A DNA stretch of 64,000 nt from Pseudomonas sp. N40(2020) (GCF_014472415.1 NZ_JACSZV010000037.1:1-64000), one strand, 5' to 3'; counted from the stretch's first letter, positions 17,804 through 27,424 are shown. Translations and numbers: made by a program. The notes: generated by a model from the sequence alone, not told the origin.

Positions 17804-20800
17804 GCCCGCTGACGATCGTTGCGTGGGTCGTCGCGTTGCTGTTGTTGCTGGTGATCATCGGCGTGGCGGTGTGGTGGTTGCGCACCCAGAGCGGCGCGGC
17901 GATCCGCAGTTTCTATGCGTCCGTGCGCCATATGGAACGCGACCAGGGCAACCTCGACCGCTATCAACTGCCGTGGCTGCTGATGCTCGGCGACGAAGTG
18001 CAGGGCACACAACTGGTAACGGAGTGGCGCCTGCAGCCGACCGACAAACCGGCGTGGTTCGGGCGCTGGTGGTCAGACCCCGAAGGCGCAGTACTGGTGG
18101 TGCCGCAGGCCTTGTTTCTGCCGGATGACGGCATGCATTTACAGCGCGGCAGTTGGTGGCGGCTGCTGGGCCTGATCCTGCGGCTACGCAGCAAGCGGCC
18201 GCTGGACGCGGTGATTTGGACTGTACCGGCCAGTCGGCTGAGCAATCTTGAGCAAGCAACACAGTTGGGGCTGGCCGCGCGTCGGCGCTTCATCGACCTG
18301 CTGCAACGCTTCGGGCTGAGCGTACCGGTGTACGTGATTGTCACCGGTCTTGAGGAGTTGCCGGGGTTTCAGGAACTGATCAGCGCCTTGCCGGAAGAGG
18401 CCAGCGAAGCCACGTTGGGCTGGTCGTCACCCTATGCGCGCGATGCCGTCTGGCAGGGCCAGTGGAGCGATCAGGCACTGGATCGCCTGCACCGGGCTGT
18501 GGCTGAGGCAGTGATCGAAATCGGCACCTTGTCCGGGCAGCTGAGTGCGGATTTATATGCCTTGCCGGATCGTCTGGAGACCTTGCGCCGCGGTTTGCAG
18601 AACGTGCTGGAGCCGGTGTTTCAGGGCAATGCGCAAGGTGAAGCGCCGTGTTTTCGCGGCGTATATTTCACCGCCAACGTGGCCGGTGAAGAGGCGCAGG
18701 ACGGTTTTGCCGTGGACGACAGCGGCTTGCAGCGCAGCGCGTTTGCCCGGCAGTTGTGGCGCCAGCGCCTGGTTGGCGAGCGAGGTCTGGCGCACAGCGT
18801 GCCGCGCCTGTTGCGTCTGCGCCAGCGCTGGCAACGGCTGACCGCGGGGATCGCGCTGGTGGTGGGGGTAGTCTGGGCGGTGGCGATGCTGTGGGTCTGG
18901 CAGGCATCGGTCAAGGATGCCCACGAACTGGCGCGGCAGATGCAGGGCGCACAAAAAGGCTACGTGGCGATCAGCGATGAGGCGCAGCGGATCGACTCGA
19001 CCCGGCGCAACGTACAGACCTTCTGGCGGGTACTGGAACGCGCCCCGCACTGGAACTATGCCTCGCTGGTTTTCCCGACGTCGTGGTTTTCCTCGCTCGA
19101 CAACCAACTCGAGCAGGAAGTTTTGCAGTCCACGCAGCGCCATATGGTGGTGCCGTTGCATGACCTGCTGAGCGCGGAGCTGGCGCAGATCAAGGCGATC
19201 CGCAGCACCGACCGGCGCAGCAGTGTCGAAAACGACGACCCGGCGCAGTGGCAGAACTATCTGAAAGCGACCGATCTGGTGGATCGGGCGCTGCGTCTGG
19301 AGCAGCAGAACCAATTGTTCAATCAGGTGCAAAACAATCAGCGCACCCCGCTGGACGATTTGGTGCAACTGAGCAACAACGCGCTGTCGCTGAATCTCAA
19401 CACCGGCACCTTGCCCTATGCGGCTTACTACAATCGGCTGCTGGTGGCAGGGGAAGACGGCAGTTTGCAGGCGCTCGACCTGAGCGTCGACCGGCCACTG
19501 ATCGTCAGTCATTTTTCCGGATTGATGCAGCGCTGGCTGGATCAGTATTTTCTCGCCGACAATTTTGTCAGCAAGGCCGGTTATCTGAAGTTGCACCTGG
19601 ATCAACTGGAGGCCGGCAGTGGCAACAGCCTGCGCGATCTTGAAGACCTGACCGCGCTGGTCGACGATCTGCAAGCGGCGATTGCCCTGACCAATGCGAC
19701 GTGGAGCCGTGGCAAGGGGCAGGAATTGGTGCCGGGTTATGGTGATTTCCTGTCCAAAGTGGGCAAGAGCACATTGCTGGGCGCCCAAGTCCAACAAGAC
19801 CTCGACACGCAAGCGTCACGCTTGCAGCAGAGTTTCCGCGATCAATGGATCGCCCAGATCGGCTCGCGGGACAACCTGCTGGTGCAGCAAGCCAGCGGGC
19901 AACTGGCCTTGCAAGATCAAGTGGTGAAGCTCGATAGCGCAATACAGGCGCTGTTCAAACGTGACTTCGTTTCGGCCGCCCTGCGTGCCAGCGAAGACAA
20001 CGTCAATATGCAAGGCCAGACCGTGGACGGCGATGACCTCAATGAATCGCTGAAGTATTTCGCCGATTACAACAGTTACATCGCCGAAGAACTGCCACGC
20101 ATTCCGCCGGACTATCGTGTTGCGGTGCTTAAAGCCGCTGAGCGTGCAGCGGCCCAGGTGATGTGGTTGAGCCTCAAGGATCACAACGATCAGACGCATC
20201 CTTACGCCGTGTTCAACGTTCAGGCCGAGCAAGCCATGGCCTTGCAGAAGGCCTTCGTCGAGGTGCATCGCCCGGACCTCGCCACGCGCCTGCAAGCGGC
20301 CCTCAATCGCCGTGCCATGGCGCAGATTGTTGGTGGCCTGGATGAAATCACCGCGCAACCGCTGTTCGGCGGGCGTGCCGAAATCAGCCAGTGGGACGGT
20401 TCGAAAAACCTCGGCCTGGAACTGTTCGGCGCCAGCGATGTGCAGGATCTGAAGCTGAGCCTCAAGCAGCAGTTCAACACCATGCTCGGCATCACTGAAC
20501 GACGGACGTCATCGTTGCAGTGGCTGATGACGCAGCAGCCCAATCTGTCGGCGCTGGATTATGAACGCGTGACGCAGTTCAGTGCGCTCAACGACGAACT
20601 GCGCAAATACAAAGAGGCCAACCCGGCCAGTTCGCCAGCGCAGATCGAGCAACTGGTCAGCCGCGATTTCATCGAAATGGACGTCAATTCCTGCCTGCAA
20701 ATGTTGCAGACCGCCAACGTTGCGGGGGGACGCGGCACCCTGGCGATGCGCGCGGTGGAGTTGCAACAGGAAGCTATGCAGCGTTGCCAGATGCTGCAAG

Positions 20801-21621
20801 TGCAACAGGCCGCCGCAGCGTGGAATGAGCTGGCCAACTACTTCAATCAATATCTGGCGGATCGCTTCCCGTTTGCCAACGGCGTGCAGATGCAGGACGC
20901 CGACCCGGCGCGGGTTGAGTATTTTCTGCAGTTGATCGACAAACGTCTGCCGGTCGCTCAGGCCGGTCTGGCCACCAACCAGACTCCGGAACGCCTGGCG
21001 GCAGCGGATTTTCTCAACCGCCTGAAGCAGGCCAGCACCTGGTTGACGCCGCTGTTCGTGCGCGACAAGAGCGGCATCCTCGGCGTCGAGCTGGACGTGC
21101 GCTGGCGCACTGATCGCGATGATGAGCAGGGCGCCGATCAGGTGATTGCCTGGGGCCTGCTCGCCGGTAATCAACAGATCAACTACCCGGCCGCCGAGCA
21201 ACCGAACCTGCGCTGGATGGTCGGCCAACCGATTCGTCTGACCCTGCGTTGGGCGCGTAATGGCAAGGAGCGCCCAGTCAATGATCCATTGCAACCGAAT
21301 CTGGTAGTGCGTGATCTGGAGGCCGGGTGGGAGTACGGCGGGCCGTGGTCGTTGCTGCGCCTGATGCGCGCGCATTTCTCGGTGCAGCGTCAGCCAAATG
21401 TGGATTACACCGATTTTCCGCTGACGTTGCGTTTGCCCGTGACCGGCTCGCCCGACAGTGTCACCAGCGACTTCACACGAATGTTCGTGCGCCTGTCGCT
21501 GATGAGCCAAGGCTCAAAGCTGCCGCTGTCGATAGCACCATTACCGACTCGCGCGCCGCGTTCGCCGTTTCAGGTGACCGGCAGTACAGCCGCGCTTGAA
21601 TCGCAGAAGGAGGACTTGTGA
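17800..21621 (+). CDS. tssM: T6SS inner-membrane protein TssM (IcmF family)
   Basis: TssM (1273 aa) spans the inner membrane and reaches TssJ through its periplasmic domain. Two N-terminal helices (residues about 5-27) and a third near 350-370 are clear. The usual Walker A loop after LPW-x-LMLG is missing: the sequence reads PWLLMLGDEVQGTQLV, with no GKT. ATP hydrolysis by this protein is therefore unlikely; NTPase-negative TssM proteins are known in the family. The C-terminal FTRMFVRLSLMSQG region is the TssJ-contacting end. The start overlaps tssL and the end overlaps tssA by 4 bp each. Confidence 0.95.
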   Translation: MSPLTIVAWVVALLLLLVIIGVAVWWLRTQSGAAIRSFYASVRHMERDQGNLDRYQLPWLLMLGDEVQGTQLVTEWRLQPTDKPAWFGRWWSDPEGAVLVVPQALFLPDDGMHLQRGSWWRLLGLILRLRSKRPLDAVIWTVPASRLSNLEQATQLGLAARRRFIDLLQRFGLSVPVYVIVTGLEELPGFQELISALPEEASEATLGWSSPYARDAVWQGQWSDQALDRLHRAVAEAVIEIGTLSGQLSADLYALPDRLETLRRGLQNVLEPVFQGNAQGEAPCFRGVYFTANVAGEEAQDGFAVDDSGLQRSAFARQLWRQRLVGERGLAHSVPRLLRLRQRWQRLTAGIALVVGVVWAVAMLWVWQASVKDAHELARQMQGAQKGYVAISDEAQRIDSTRRNVQTFWRVLERAPHWNYASLVFPTSWFSSLDNQLEQEVLQSTQRHMVVPLHDLLSAELAQIKAIRSTDRRSSVENDDPAQWQNYLKATDLVDRALRLEQQNQLFNQVQNNQRTPLDDLVQLSNNALSLNLNTGTLPYAAYYNRLLVAGEDGSLQALDLSVDRPLIVSHFSGLMQRWLDQYFLADNFVSKAGYLKLHLDQLEAGSGNSLRDLEDLTALVDDLQAAIALTNATWSRGKGQELVPGYGDFLSKVGKSTLLGAQVQQDLDTQASRLQQSFRDQWIAQIGSRDNLLVQQASGQLALQDQVVKLDSAIQALFKRDFVSAALRASEDNVNMQGQTVDGDDLNESLKYFADYNSYIAEELPRIPPDYRVAVLKAAERAAAQVMWLSLKDHNDQTHPYAVFNVQAEQAMALQKAFVEVHRPDLATRLQAALNRRAMAQIVGGLDEITAQPLFGGRAEISQWDGSKNLGLELFGASDVQDLKLSLKQQFNTMLGITERRTSSLQWLMTQQPNLSALDYERVTQFSALNDELRKYKEANPASSPAQIEQLVSRDFIEMDVNSCLQMLQTANVAGGRGTLAMRAVELQQEAMQRCQMLQVQQAAAAWNELANYFNQYLADRFPFANGVQMQDADPARVEYFLQLIDKRLPVAQAGLATNQTPERLAAADFLNRLKQASTWLTPLFVRDKSGILGVELDVRWRTDRDDEQGADQVIAWGLLAGNQQINYPAAEQPNLRWMVGQPIRLTLRWARNGKERPVNDPLQPNLVVRDLEAGWEYGGPWSLLRLMRAHFSVQRQPNVDYTDFPLTLRLPVTGSPDSVTSDFTRMFVRLSLMSQGSKLPLSIAPLPTRAPRSPFQVTGSTAALESQKEDL

Positions 21622-22700
21622 GCCTGCCATCGACTACGTTGCCGGACTTGATTGACCAGTTGCTTACGCCGATCAACGCGGACGCGCCGTGCGGCGTCGA
21701 TCTGCGTTATGAACGCGAGTTCGACCAATTGCGCGACCTGCGTCGTGAAGACGACGCCAGCCTGCCGACCGGCGTCTGGCAATCGACGCTCAAGCGCGCG
21801 AACTGGCCGGACGTCGAGAAACTGACCACGACTTTGTTGCTGGAGCGCAGTAAGGATCTGATGCTCAGCGCCTGGCTCGGCGAGGCGTGGCTGCACCTGC
21901 AAGCGGTGGACGGTTTGCCCGGCAGTCTGGCGCTGGTCGCCGGTTTGTGTGAGCGCTTTCCCGAGCACCTGCACCCGCAGGCCGAGGATGGCGACCAGTC
22001 GTGGCGGGTGATTCCGCTGGAATGGCTGGTGCGCCGGTACAGTGAAATATTGCTCACTCGGGTGCCGTTGTTCGGCAGCCGCAACAGCGATTTCGAGGCC
22101 TACACCCTGGAAGTCTGGCGGCGTTTGCAGGTACAGCAGGTGCAGGCCAACGACAGCAAGAACGCCAAGACCTCGGCGGAAACTGCGCGCAATGAACAGA
22201 AGAAACTCAACGAGCAGATCCGCGCCACGCCGCTGGCCTTCTGGCTGCGCACTCAGGGCAATCTGCTACTGAGCCTGCAACACCTGCAACGGCTCGACAC
22301 CTGGAGCGATGCCTTTCTGGGGGCTCTGGCGCCGGGGTTGCGCCCCCTGCAGGACACCATTCAGGCGTTGCTGAAACTGGTCCAGGAGTTTATCGCCATG
22401 CACCCACAACAACCGGCACCGCCACCCCCTCTGGTCGAAGCACCCGTTGCCGTCGCGCAGCCGGAGGAAACTGCGCCGGTGGCCTTGGCCTTTCGTGAAC
22501 CGGCCAATCGCGAAGAGGCGTATCGTCAACTGCTGCTGATCGCCGAATACCTGGCGCGCACCGAACCCCACAGCCCGGTGCCGTACCTTATCCGGCGAGG
22601 GGTCGAGTGGGGCAACAAACCGCTGAGCGAATTGCTCGGTGAGCTGATCAGCGCCGACGCTGAGTCGCGGCGCTTGTGGAAATTGCTCGGCGTACTTTAG
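21618..22700 (+). CDS. tssA: T6SS assembly protein TssA
   Basis: TssA (360 aa) begins with an ImpA_N domain (INADAPCGVDLRYEREFDQL and LVAGLCERFPEHLHPQ). It continues with a coiled stretch and a proline/alanine linker (residues about 258-290). The C-terminal domain holds the NREEAYRQLLLIAEYLARTE helix and the HSPVPYLIRRGVEWG motif. It caps or primes sheath assembly. Its stop overlaps the stop of the convergent dehydrogenase gene (22697-22700). Confidence 0.93.
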   Translation: MSLPSTTLPDLIDQLLTPINADAPCGVDLRYEREFDQLRDLRREDDASLPTGVWQSTLKRANWPDVEKLTTTLLLERSKDLMLSAWLGEAWLHLQAVDGLPGSLALVAGLCERFPEHLHPQAEDGDQSWRVIPLEWLVRRYSEILLTRVPLFGSRNSDFEAYTLEVWRRLQVQQVQANDSKNAKTSAETARNEQKKLNEQIRATPLAFWLRTQGNLLLSLQHLQRLDTWSDAFLGALAPGLRPLQDTIQALLKLVQEFIAMHPQQPAPPPPLVEAPVAVAQPEETAPVALAFREPANREEAYRQLLLIAEYLARTEPHSPVPYLIRRGVEWGNKPLSELLGELISADAESRRLWKLLGVL

Positions 22701-23665
22701 TGCACGCGCTGGCTGCTGAGTTTTGGCGGTAACTGGATCGGCGTAAGCACCGGTTGCCCGGAGAAGAACGCCACCAGGTTTTTCCCCACCAGCTCCACCG
22801 TGCCTTGCGTGGCTTCCGGCGAGAGACCGGCAACGTGGGGCGTGAGCAGCACATTGCTCAGGGCTTTCAGCGCCTGCGGCACTTGCGGCTCATGGTCGAA
22901 GACATCCAGCGCCGCACCGGCAATGCGCCGCTGCTCAAGCGCGGTTATCAGATCCGCCGTGGCAATCACACTGGCCCGGGCGATGTTGACGATGAAACCT
23001 GTGGGGCCGAGCGCATCGAGCACCGCACGGGTCACCAAATGCTGAGTGCCGATTCCGCCCGGCGTGGCGACGATCAGGAAGTCCGAGGCCCGCGCCAGTT
23101 CCGTCGGTGTCGAGCAGAACGCGTAAGGCACATCGTTGCGCACCTGGCGGCTGTGATAACTGATCTCCATATCGAAACCGAGGTTGGCGCGTTTGGCTAT
23201 CGCCAGCCCCACCGCACCCAGCCCGAGAATGCCAAGGCGTTTATTGGCCAGTGACGGACGCATGATCTTCGGCCATTCGCCCCGACGCACAGCGGCATCG
23301 CAGTGCGGAATATCCCGAACCAGTGCCAAGAGCATGGCCATCGCATGGTCAGCCACCGACGAGGCGTTGACCCCGGCGCCGTTGGTCACAGTAATTCCCC
23401 GGTCGCTGGCGGCTTGCAGGTCGACATGTTCGTAACCGGCGCCAATCACCGTGATGATTTTCAGTGAGGGCAGGGCGGCGATTTCGTCGGCGGTCAGGCC
23501 CAGCGGGCCACGGGTCAGCACCGCGTCAATGCGCGGGCCATGGGTGGCGATGGCTTGCGCGCGTTCGGCAGGCGTGGGGGCGAGGATCAGGTGAAAGCCC
23601 TGATGCTCGAGAATCGGCAGGTAATCATTGATGGTTTCAACGAGTACCAGAACGGTTGCGGGCAT
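22697..23665 (-). CDS. D-isomer-specific 2-hydroxyacid dehydrogenase
   Basis: This 322 aa NAD(P)-dependent enzyme interconverts 2-hydroxy and 2-keto acids. The dinucleotide motif is GLGAVGLAIA. The catalytic triad is Arg (NIARASVI), Glu (DHEPQVP) and His (LTPHVAG). The profile resembles glyoxylate/hydroxypyruvate reductases, but the substrate is not fixed by sequence. AGGAG precedes the ATG. The gene is not part of the T6SS unit; it converges on tssA with overlapping stop codons. Confidence 0.9.
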   Translation of the reverse strand: MPATVLVLVETINDYLPILEHQGFHLILAPTPAERAQAIATHGPRIDAVLTRGPLGLTADEIAALPSLKIITVIGAGYEHVDLQAASDRGITVTNGAGVNASSVADHAMAMLLALVRDIPHCDAAVRRGEWPKIMRPSLANKRLGILGLGAVGLAIAKRANLGFDMEISYHSRQVRNDVPYAFCSTPTELARASDFLIVATPGGIGTQHLVTRAVLDALGPTGFIVNIARASVIATADLITALEQRRIAGAALDVFDHEPQVPQALKALSNVLLTPHVAGLSPEATQGTVELVGKNLVAFFSGQPVLTPIQLPPKLSSQRVH

Positions 23666-23837
23666 TGCGCGGCTCCTGTGATCGTTGTTGGTTCGGTCGC
23701 GAAAGTCGTTGCAGAGTGCTCATTCCAGAGCGGTTTGGCAATGGCCGGACGTTGCTCCGTTCCAGCAGTGTAGGAGCTGTCGCGGGGAGCGCGCGGGCGC
23801 TTCGTCAGAAGGCTTTCGTGAAGCTTGGCTCAGCAGA

Positions 23838-24221
23838 TCACGTGACGTACTGCGCGATGCCATTGCCGAACGACCAGTTCTCTTTCTTCACTTCCACCAG
23901 ATTGATGAACACGTCCTCCAGGCGCACCGCCAGTTGCGTGTGCAAGCTTTCGGCGATGTTTTTGAACAGTAGTTGTTTCTTCTCCACGGTGCGCCCTTCG
24001 CTGATGGTGATCTGAATGAACACCACGCCGTCAGTGCGCGGGATGCCGAGGTATTGCGGGTCGTAGATCAAGTGCTGACTGTCGTGTTCGGCGAGGATCT
24101 GGAAATTGTCGTGCTCCGGCACATCGATTGAACTGCGCAGGGCGGCGTAGATGAGTTCGCCGACGCGCTTGGCGAAGGTGGGGTCGGGGTTTTTTCTGAT
24201 GTCGACGCGAACGAGGGGCAT
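23838..24221 (-). CDS. Tautomerase superfamily protein, MSAD-like
   Basis: This 127 aa protein begins MPLVRVDIRK, leaving Pro1 as catalytic base after Met removal. The ending NWSFGNGIAQYVT and the overall length resemble malonate-semialdehyde-decarboxylase-like members rather than the 60-residue 4-OT type. The ATG at 24221 was chosen because it exposes Pro1 and has GGAG upstream; a longer start would bury it. Substrate unknown. Confidence 0.85.
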   Translation of the reverse strand: MPLVRVDIRKNPDPTFAKRVGELIYAALRSSIDVPEHDNFQILAEHDSQHLIYDPQYLGIPRTDGVVFIQITISEGRTVEKKQLLFKNIAESLHTQLAVRLEDVFINLVEVKKENWSFGNGIAQYVT

Positions 24222-24306
24222 GGGCAGAGACTCCGCGGGGCAGGGGGACTCATTCACGCTAGACCATTTGGGGCTGATTTGAAGTATCCGGTGCCTGGGT
24301 GGACGT

Positions 24307-24405
24307 CATCGCTGGCAAGCCAGCTCCCACAGGGATTCTTGATTTGGCCACGATTGAGTGAACAGCGCATAACCCTGTGGGAGCGGGCTTGCCCGCGAAG
24401 AGGCC
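24307..24405. repeat. REPIN (inverted REP pair)
   Basis: The left unit (24307-24334) contains CGCTGGCAAGCCAGCTCCC and the right unit (24373-24405) contains GGGAGCGGGCTTGCCCGC. It sits downstream of no gene on the plus strand and upstream of the leftward tautomerase gene. Confidence 0.85.
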
Positions 24406-24627
24406 GGCAGTCTTCACGTAGCACAACTTTCTTACAGCAATCTGTCAGGCGATTCGTCATGTTCTTGGGTTGATAAACGCAATTTGATGCGTCTGTTTAA
24501 AGACACCCGAAGTTACGTGCCAATGCCCACAAATTCTTGCGCCGTTGCCTACGCGTACGCCAGAATCCGCCGGCTTGTGCGCCTGGAGGGCGGTCGGTAA
24601 CTTGGTCTGCATCACTGATTTCCAGTG

Positions 24628-24783
24628 ATCGGGCTTAGCGGCCCGATATGCATCCCCGGTTGTACACAAGTCCTATCAAGTCAGACTTTTGTCTGCGCTC
24701 GATGGTGGCTGTGCGCATGGCATCTTCGGATGCGCCGGGTTTGGGATGCTTACCGGTCCGCTAACTTGCGCACAGCTGCCACC
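24628..24783 (+). ncRNA. Candidate structured RNA leader of the DUF6124-like gene
   Basis: Several helices follow in order. ATCGGGC/GCCCGAT is at 24628-24647. CAGAC-TTTT-GTCTG is at 24682-24695. A long outer stem pairs GGTGGCTGTGCGCA (24704-24717) with TGCGCACAG-ctg-CCACC (24767-24783). Inside it lie GCATC-TTCG-GATGC (24720-24733), a UUCG tetraloop, and a CCGG/CCGG hairpin (24735-24756). The three-way-junction layout and tetraloop point to a folded RNA. It ends 50 bp before the ATG at 24834. It could be a cis-regulatory leader, a processed small RNA or a repeat family. The remaining bases from 24406 to 24627 show nothing I recognise. Confidence 0.6.
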
Positions 24784-24833
24784 CTTTTGCTTAGCGGCGG
24801 AACGGTTGCAGCCCTTACAAGAGGGAAGCACCC

Positions 24834-25199
24834 ATGTTCAAGGTAACGCCAAACCCGCCGATCTTCGATCCGGCATCCCCCTACGAATCCCCCAACTCCA
24901 AGAAATTCCACGAAGCCGCCGAGCGCGCCCTCGACCATTACCTGGCCCCTTCAGCCGCCGAGATCATGGCCGCGCCCTACGTCCCCAATTGCCTGTACAT
25001 GGCCAACCCGGCCGCCAGTAACGAAGCCTTGCTGGCCGACGCCAGCGAAACCCTTGGCTCGGTCAACGTCACGCTCAACAACTTCGCCGCACTGCTTGAA
25101 GGTACGCATCGCCAAACGGCGCTGGGCATTGCGCAGAACGTGATGCTGGCTGAGCTGGCGGTCAATCAAGTGCTCGATAAATGGGTGCCGGCGCAGTAG
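24834..25199 (+). CDS. DUF6124-like conserved Pseudomonas protein
   Basis: This 121 aa protein begins MFKVTPNPPIFDPASPYES, a pattern I associate with the DUF6124/DUF3077-type small proteins common in Pseudomonas. It is soluble and mostly helical: residues 25-40 are charged, and the C-terminal half is an alanine-rich helix pair. AGAGGGA lies before the ATG. A 7-bp GTGGCGG/CCGCCAC hairpin without a T-run follows at 25209-25233. Function unknown; such genes often occur in several copies per genome. Confidence 0.7.
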   Translation: MFKVTPNPPIFDPASPYESPNSKKFHEAAERALDHYLAPSAAEIMAAPYVPNCLYMANPAASNEALLADASETLGSVNVTLNNFAALLEGTHRQTALGIAQNVMLAELAVNQVLDKWVPAQ

Positions 25200-25389
25200 A
25201 CCCACGCGGTGGCGGGGCGTGTAGCTCCGCCACTGTTGCTATGGCGGCTTTGTATGAGGCTGCTTACCCGATTCCCGGATTTTGCCTACAAATCCGCCGG
25301 ATTCGTCCGCTATCCGGCAGGTGATGAATAGGAAATCATGAGGGTACAAAGTAGTCCCGGCAGTCATTGCCAACAGCCAAGGAAGGCGC

Positions 25390-25584
25390 ATGCTTCAGAA
25401 CGATCGGGAAAATCTGGAACTCGAAAGGCTTCAAAATGAAATTCGTAAACTCGTTGTTGAGAGACTCAAGCTCATGGCGGAGGAAGGCAAATTAAAGCGA
25501 GAAAAATTCTGGTATCCAGTCGCGGTAGGCACTGGGGGGCTGACCGCGCTTGCTGCTGTATTAACTCTTTTGATCAAGTTTTAA
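25390..25584 (+). CDS. Small membrane protein with N-terminal coiled coil
   Basis: This 64 aa protein consists of a charged, heptad-like helix (residues 3-38, rich in Leu, Glu, Lys and Arg) followed by one C-terminal membrane segment (about 43-62). A good AAGGAAG site precedes the ATG. It is read 22 bp upstream of a second tiny protein of the same design. I recognise no family. The layout fits a tail-anchored membrane protein with a cytoplasmic coiled coil. Confidence 0.65.
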   Translation: MLQNDRENLELERLQNEIRKLVVERLKLMAEEGKLKREKFWYPVAVGTGGLTALAAVLTLLIKF

Positions 25585-25606
25585 GTTAACCCGGAAAAGA
25601 ATAATC

Positions 25607-25789
25607 ATGACCCTAGAAGAACGTGTTGCCAGAATTGAACGTCTGTATCAGGAGGGCGCCGAACTTGCTGAAGAAGCGCAAGACCTCTCACCAGCGGAAA
25701 TCCGCTCAGAGTTATTCAGGTTCAGCATGGGGGCGCTATTTGCCTTGGTAGTGCTCATCATTGGGACGATAGTTCTCCGTTCGCTTTGA
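25607..25789 (+). CDS. Small tail-anchored membrane protein
   Basis: This 60 aa protein has an acidic amphipathic N-terminus (MTLEERVARIERLYQEGAEL) and a single membrane helix at residues 41-58 (ALFALVVLIIGTIVL). GGAAAAG precedes the ATG. The same strand, close spacing and shared architecture suggest it works with the gene before it. No function can be assigned. Confidence 0.65.
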   Translation: MTLEERVARIERLYQEGAELAEEAQDLSPAEIRSELFRFSMGALFALVVLIIGTIVLRSL

Positions 25790-26038
25790 AACGTCCTCGG
25801 CAAGTTCGGCGCAAGACATGTTAAAAAACGACGCCGAACATACCTGAAGCCGACAGCAATTTCCCCAAAAACGACACCCCTCTGTTCTGCTCCGCACAAC
25901 CATTCCTCAGCTAAGTCTTTGCTTCTGCTCATTTATCGCGGAGAATCGCGCCCCTGTTTCGGCCGGAGCATGTCTGTCGGTTTTTTCCGACGCGTCCTGA
26001 CCGAGTGGCAAGTGACCGGAATGCGGAGATCCGACCGG

Positions 26039-27319
26039 ATGAATGATCAGGCCAAAAGCGTCGACCAACGCTTTGATGCAGCAGCACCCGCTGAACTTTC
26101 GAGCTGGAATCGCCAGGACACCACCTGGATGTTGGGACTGTTTGGGACGGCCATCGGCGCCGGCACCCTGTATTTGCCAATCAACGCAGGGTTGGGTGGC
26201 TTCTGGCCGCTGGTGATTCTCACGTTGCTGGCGTTCCCGATGACGTTCTTCGCACACCGTGGCCTGACCCGCTTCGTGCTCTCCGGTCGCGAAGGCGCCG
26301 ACATCACAGATGTCGTCGAGGAGCATTTCGGCATCAAGGCCGGTGCACTGATCACGCTGCTGTACTTCTTCGCCATCTTCCCGATCCTGCTGATCTACAG
26401 CGTGGGCCTGACCAACACGGTTGCCAGCTTTCTCGAACATCAACTGCACATCACGCCGCCACCACGGGCGATTTTGTCGTTTGTGCTGATCCTGGGTCTG
26501 CTGGCGGTGGTGCGTTGCGGCGAGCAGGCAATCGTCAAGGCGATGAGCCTGATGGTCTATCCGTTCATCGTCGCGCTGTTGTTTCTGGCGGTTTACCTGA
26601 TTCCACACTGGAATGGCGGCATCCTCGCCACCGCTTCGCAAGTGCCACCACCGTCGGCGTTGCTGCACACGCTGTGGCTGGCGATTCCGGTGATGGTGTT
26701 CTCGTTCAACCACTCACCGATCATCTCGGCGTTTGCGGTGGATCAGAAGCGTCGTTATGGCGACAACGCTGACCAGCGCAGCTCGCAGATTCTTTGCCGC
26801 GCCCACCTGTTGATGGTGGTGATGGTGCTGTTCTTCGTGTTCAGTTGCGTGCTGACCCTGTCGCCGGAGCAACTGGCGCAAGCGAAGGATCAGAACCTGT
26901 CGATCCTGTCGTACCTGGCCAACCACTTCAGCAACCCGACCATTGCGTTTGCGGCGCCGTTGATTGCTTTCGTGGCGATCTCCAAGTCGTTCCTCGGTCA
27001 CTACATCGGTGCCAGCGAAGGTCTCAAAGGCCTGATCATCAAGAGTGGCAAGCGTCCGGGCGCCAAGGCGCTGGACCGCATGGTGGCGGCGTTCATGCTG
27101 GTAATCTGCTGGATCGTCGCAACTCTTGACCCAAGCATCCTGGGCATGATCGAGACCGTCGGTGGCCCAGTGATCGCAGCGATTCTGTTCCTGATGCCGA
27201 TGTACGCGATTCGCAAAGTACCGGCGATGGCCCGTTATCGTGGCCAGGCGTCGAACGTGTTTGTCACCGCTGTTGGTCTGGTGGCTATCTCGGCGCTGGT
27301 TTACAAGCTGTCGCTGTAA
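26039..27319 (+). CDS. HAAAP-family serine/threonine-type amino acid permease
   Basis: This 426 aa inner-membrane proton symporter is of the hydroxy/aromatic amino acid permease family. The first helix carries the family motif LFGTAIGAGTLYLPINAG. About eleven helices follow, and VFSFNHSPIISAFAVDQKRR matches SdaC/TdcC-like transporters. Serine or threonine uptake is the best guess. The ATG at 26039 (MNDQAKSVDQ) has GGAG about 11 bp upstream; longer readings add an unlikely Arg-rich leader. A Rho-independent terminator lies just downstream. Confidence 0.88.
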   Translation: MNDQAKSVDQRFDAAAPAELSSWNRQDTTWMLGLFGTAIGAGTLYLPINAGLGGFWPLVILTLLAFPMTFFAHRGLTRFVLSGREGADITDVVEEHFGIKAGALITLLYFFAIFPILLIYSVGLTNTVASFLEHQLHITPPPRAILSFVLILGLLAVVRCGEQAIVKAMSLMVYPFIVALLFLAVYLIPHWNGGILATASQVPPPSALLHTLWLAIPVMVFSFNHSPIISAFAVDQKRRYGDNADQRSSQILCRAHLLMVVMVLFFVFSCVLTLSPEQLAQAKDQNLSILSYLANHFSNPTIAFAAPLIAFVAISKSFLGHYIGASEGLKGLIIKSGKRPGAKALDRMVAAFMLVICWIVATLDPSILGMIETVGGPVIAAILFLMPMYAIRKVPAMARYRGQASNVFVTAVGLVAISALVYKLSL

Positions 27320-27344
27320 AGCAAGATCAATAGATCGCAGTAAC

Positions 27345-27382
27345 AAAAGCCGCTGTACACGATGTGTGCAGCGGCTTTTTTT
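27345..27382 (+). terminator. Rho-independent terminator after the permease gene
   Basis: AAAAGCCGCTG pairs with CAGCGGCTTTT around a short loop and a run of seven T follows, 26 bp past the stop codon. Confidence 0.9.
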
Positions 27383-27424
27383 CGCCTGTCTGGCGCCCAT
27401 CAGAGGTGTCGCCTGACATGCCGC

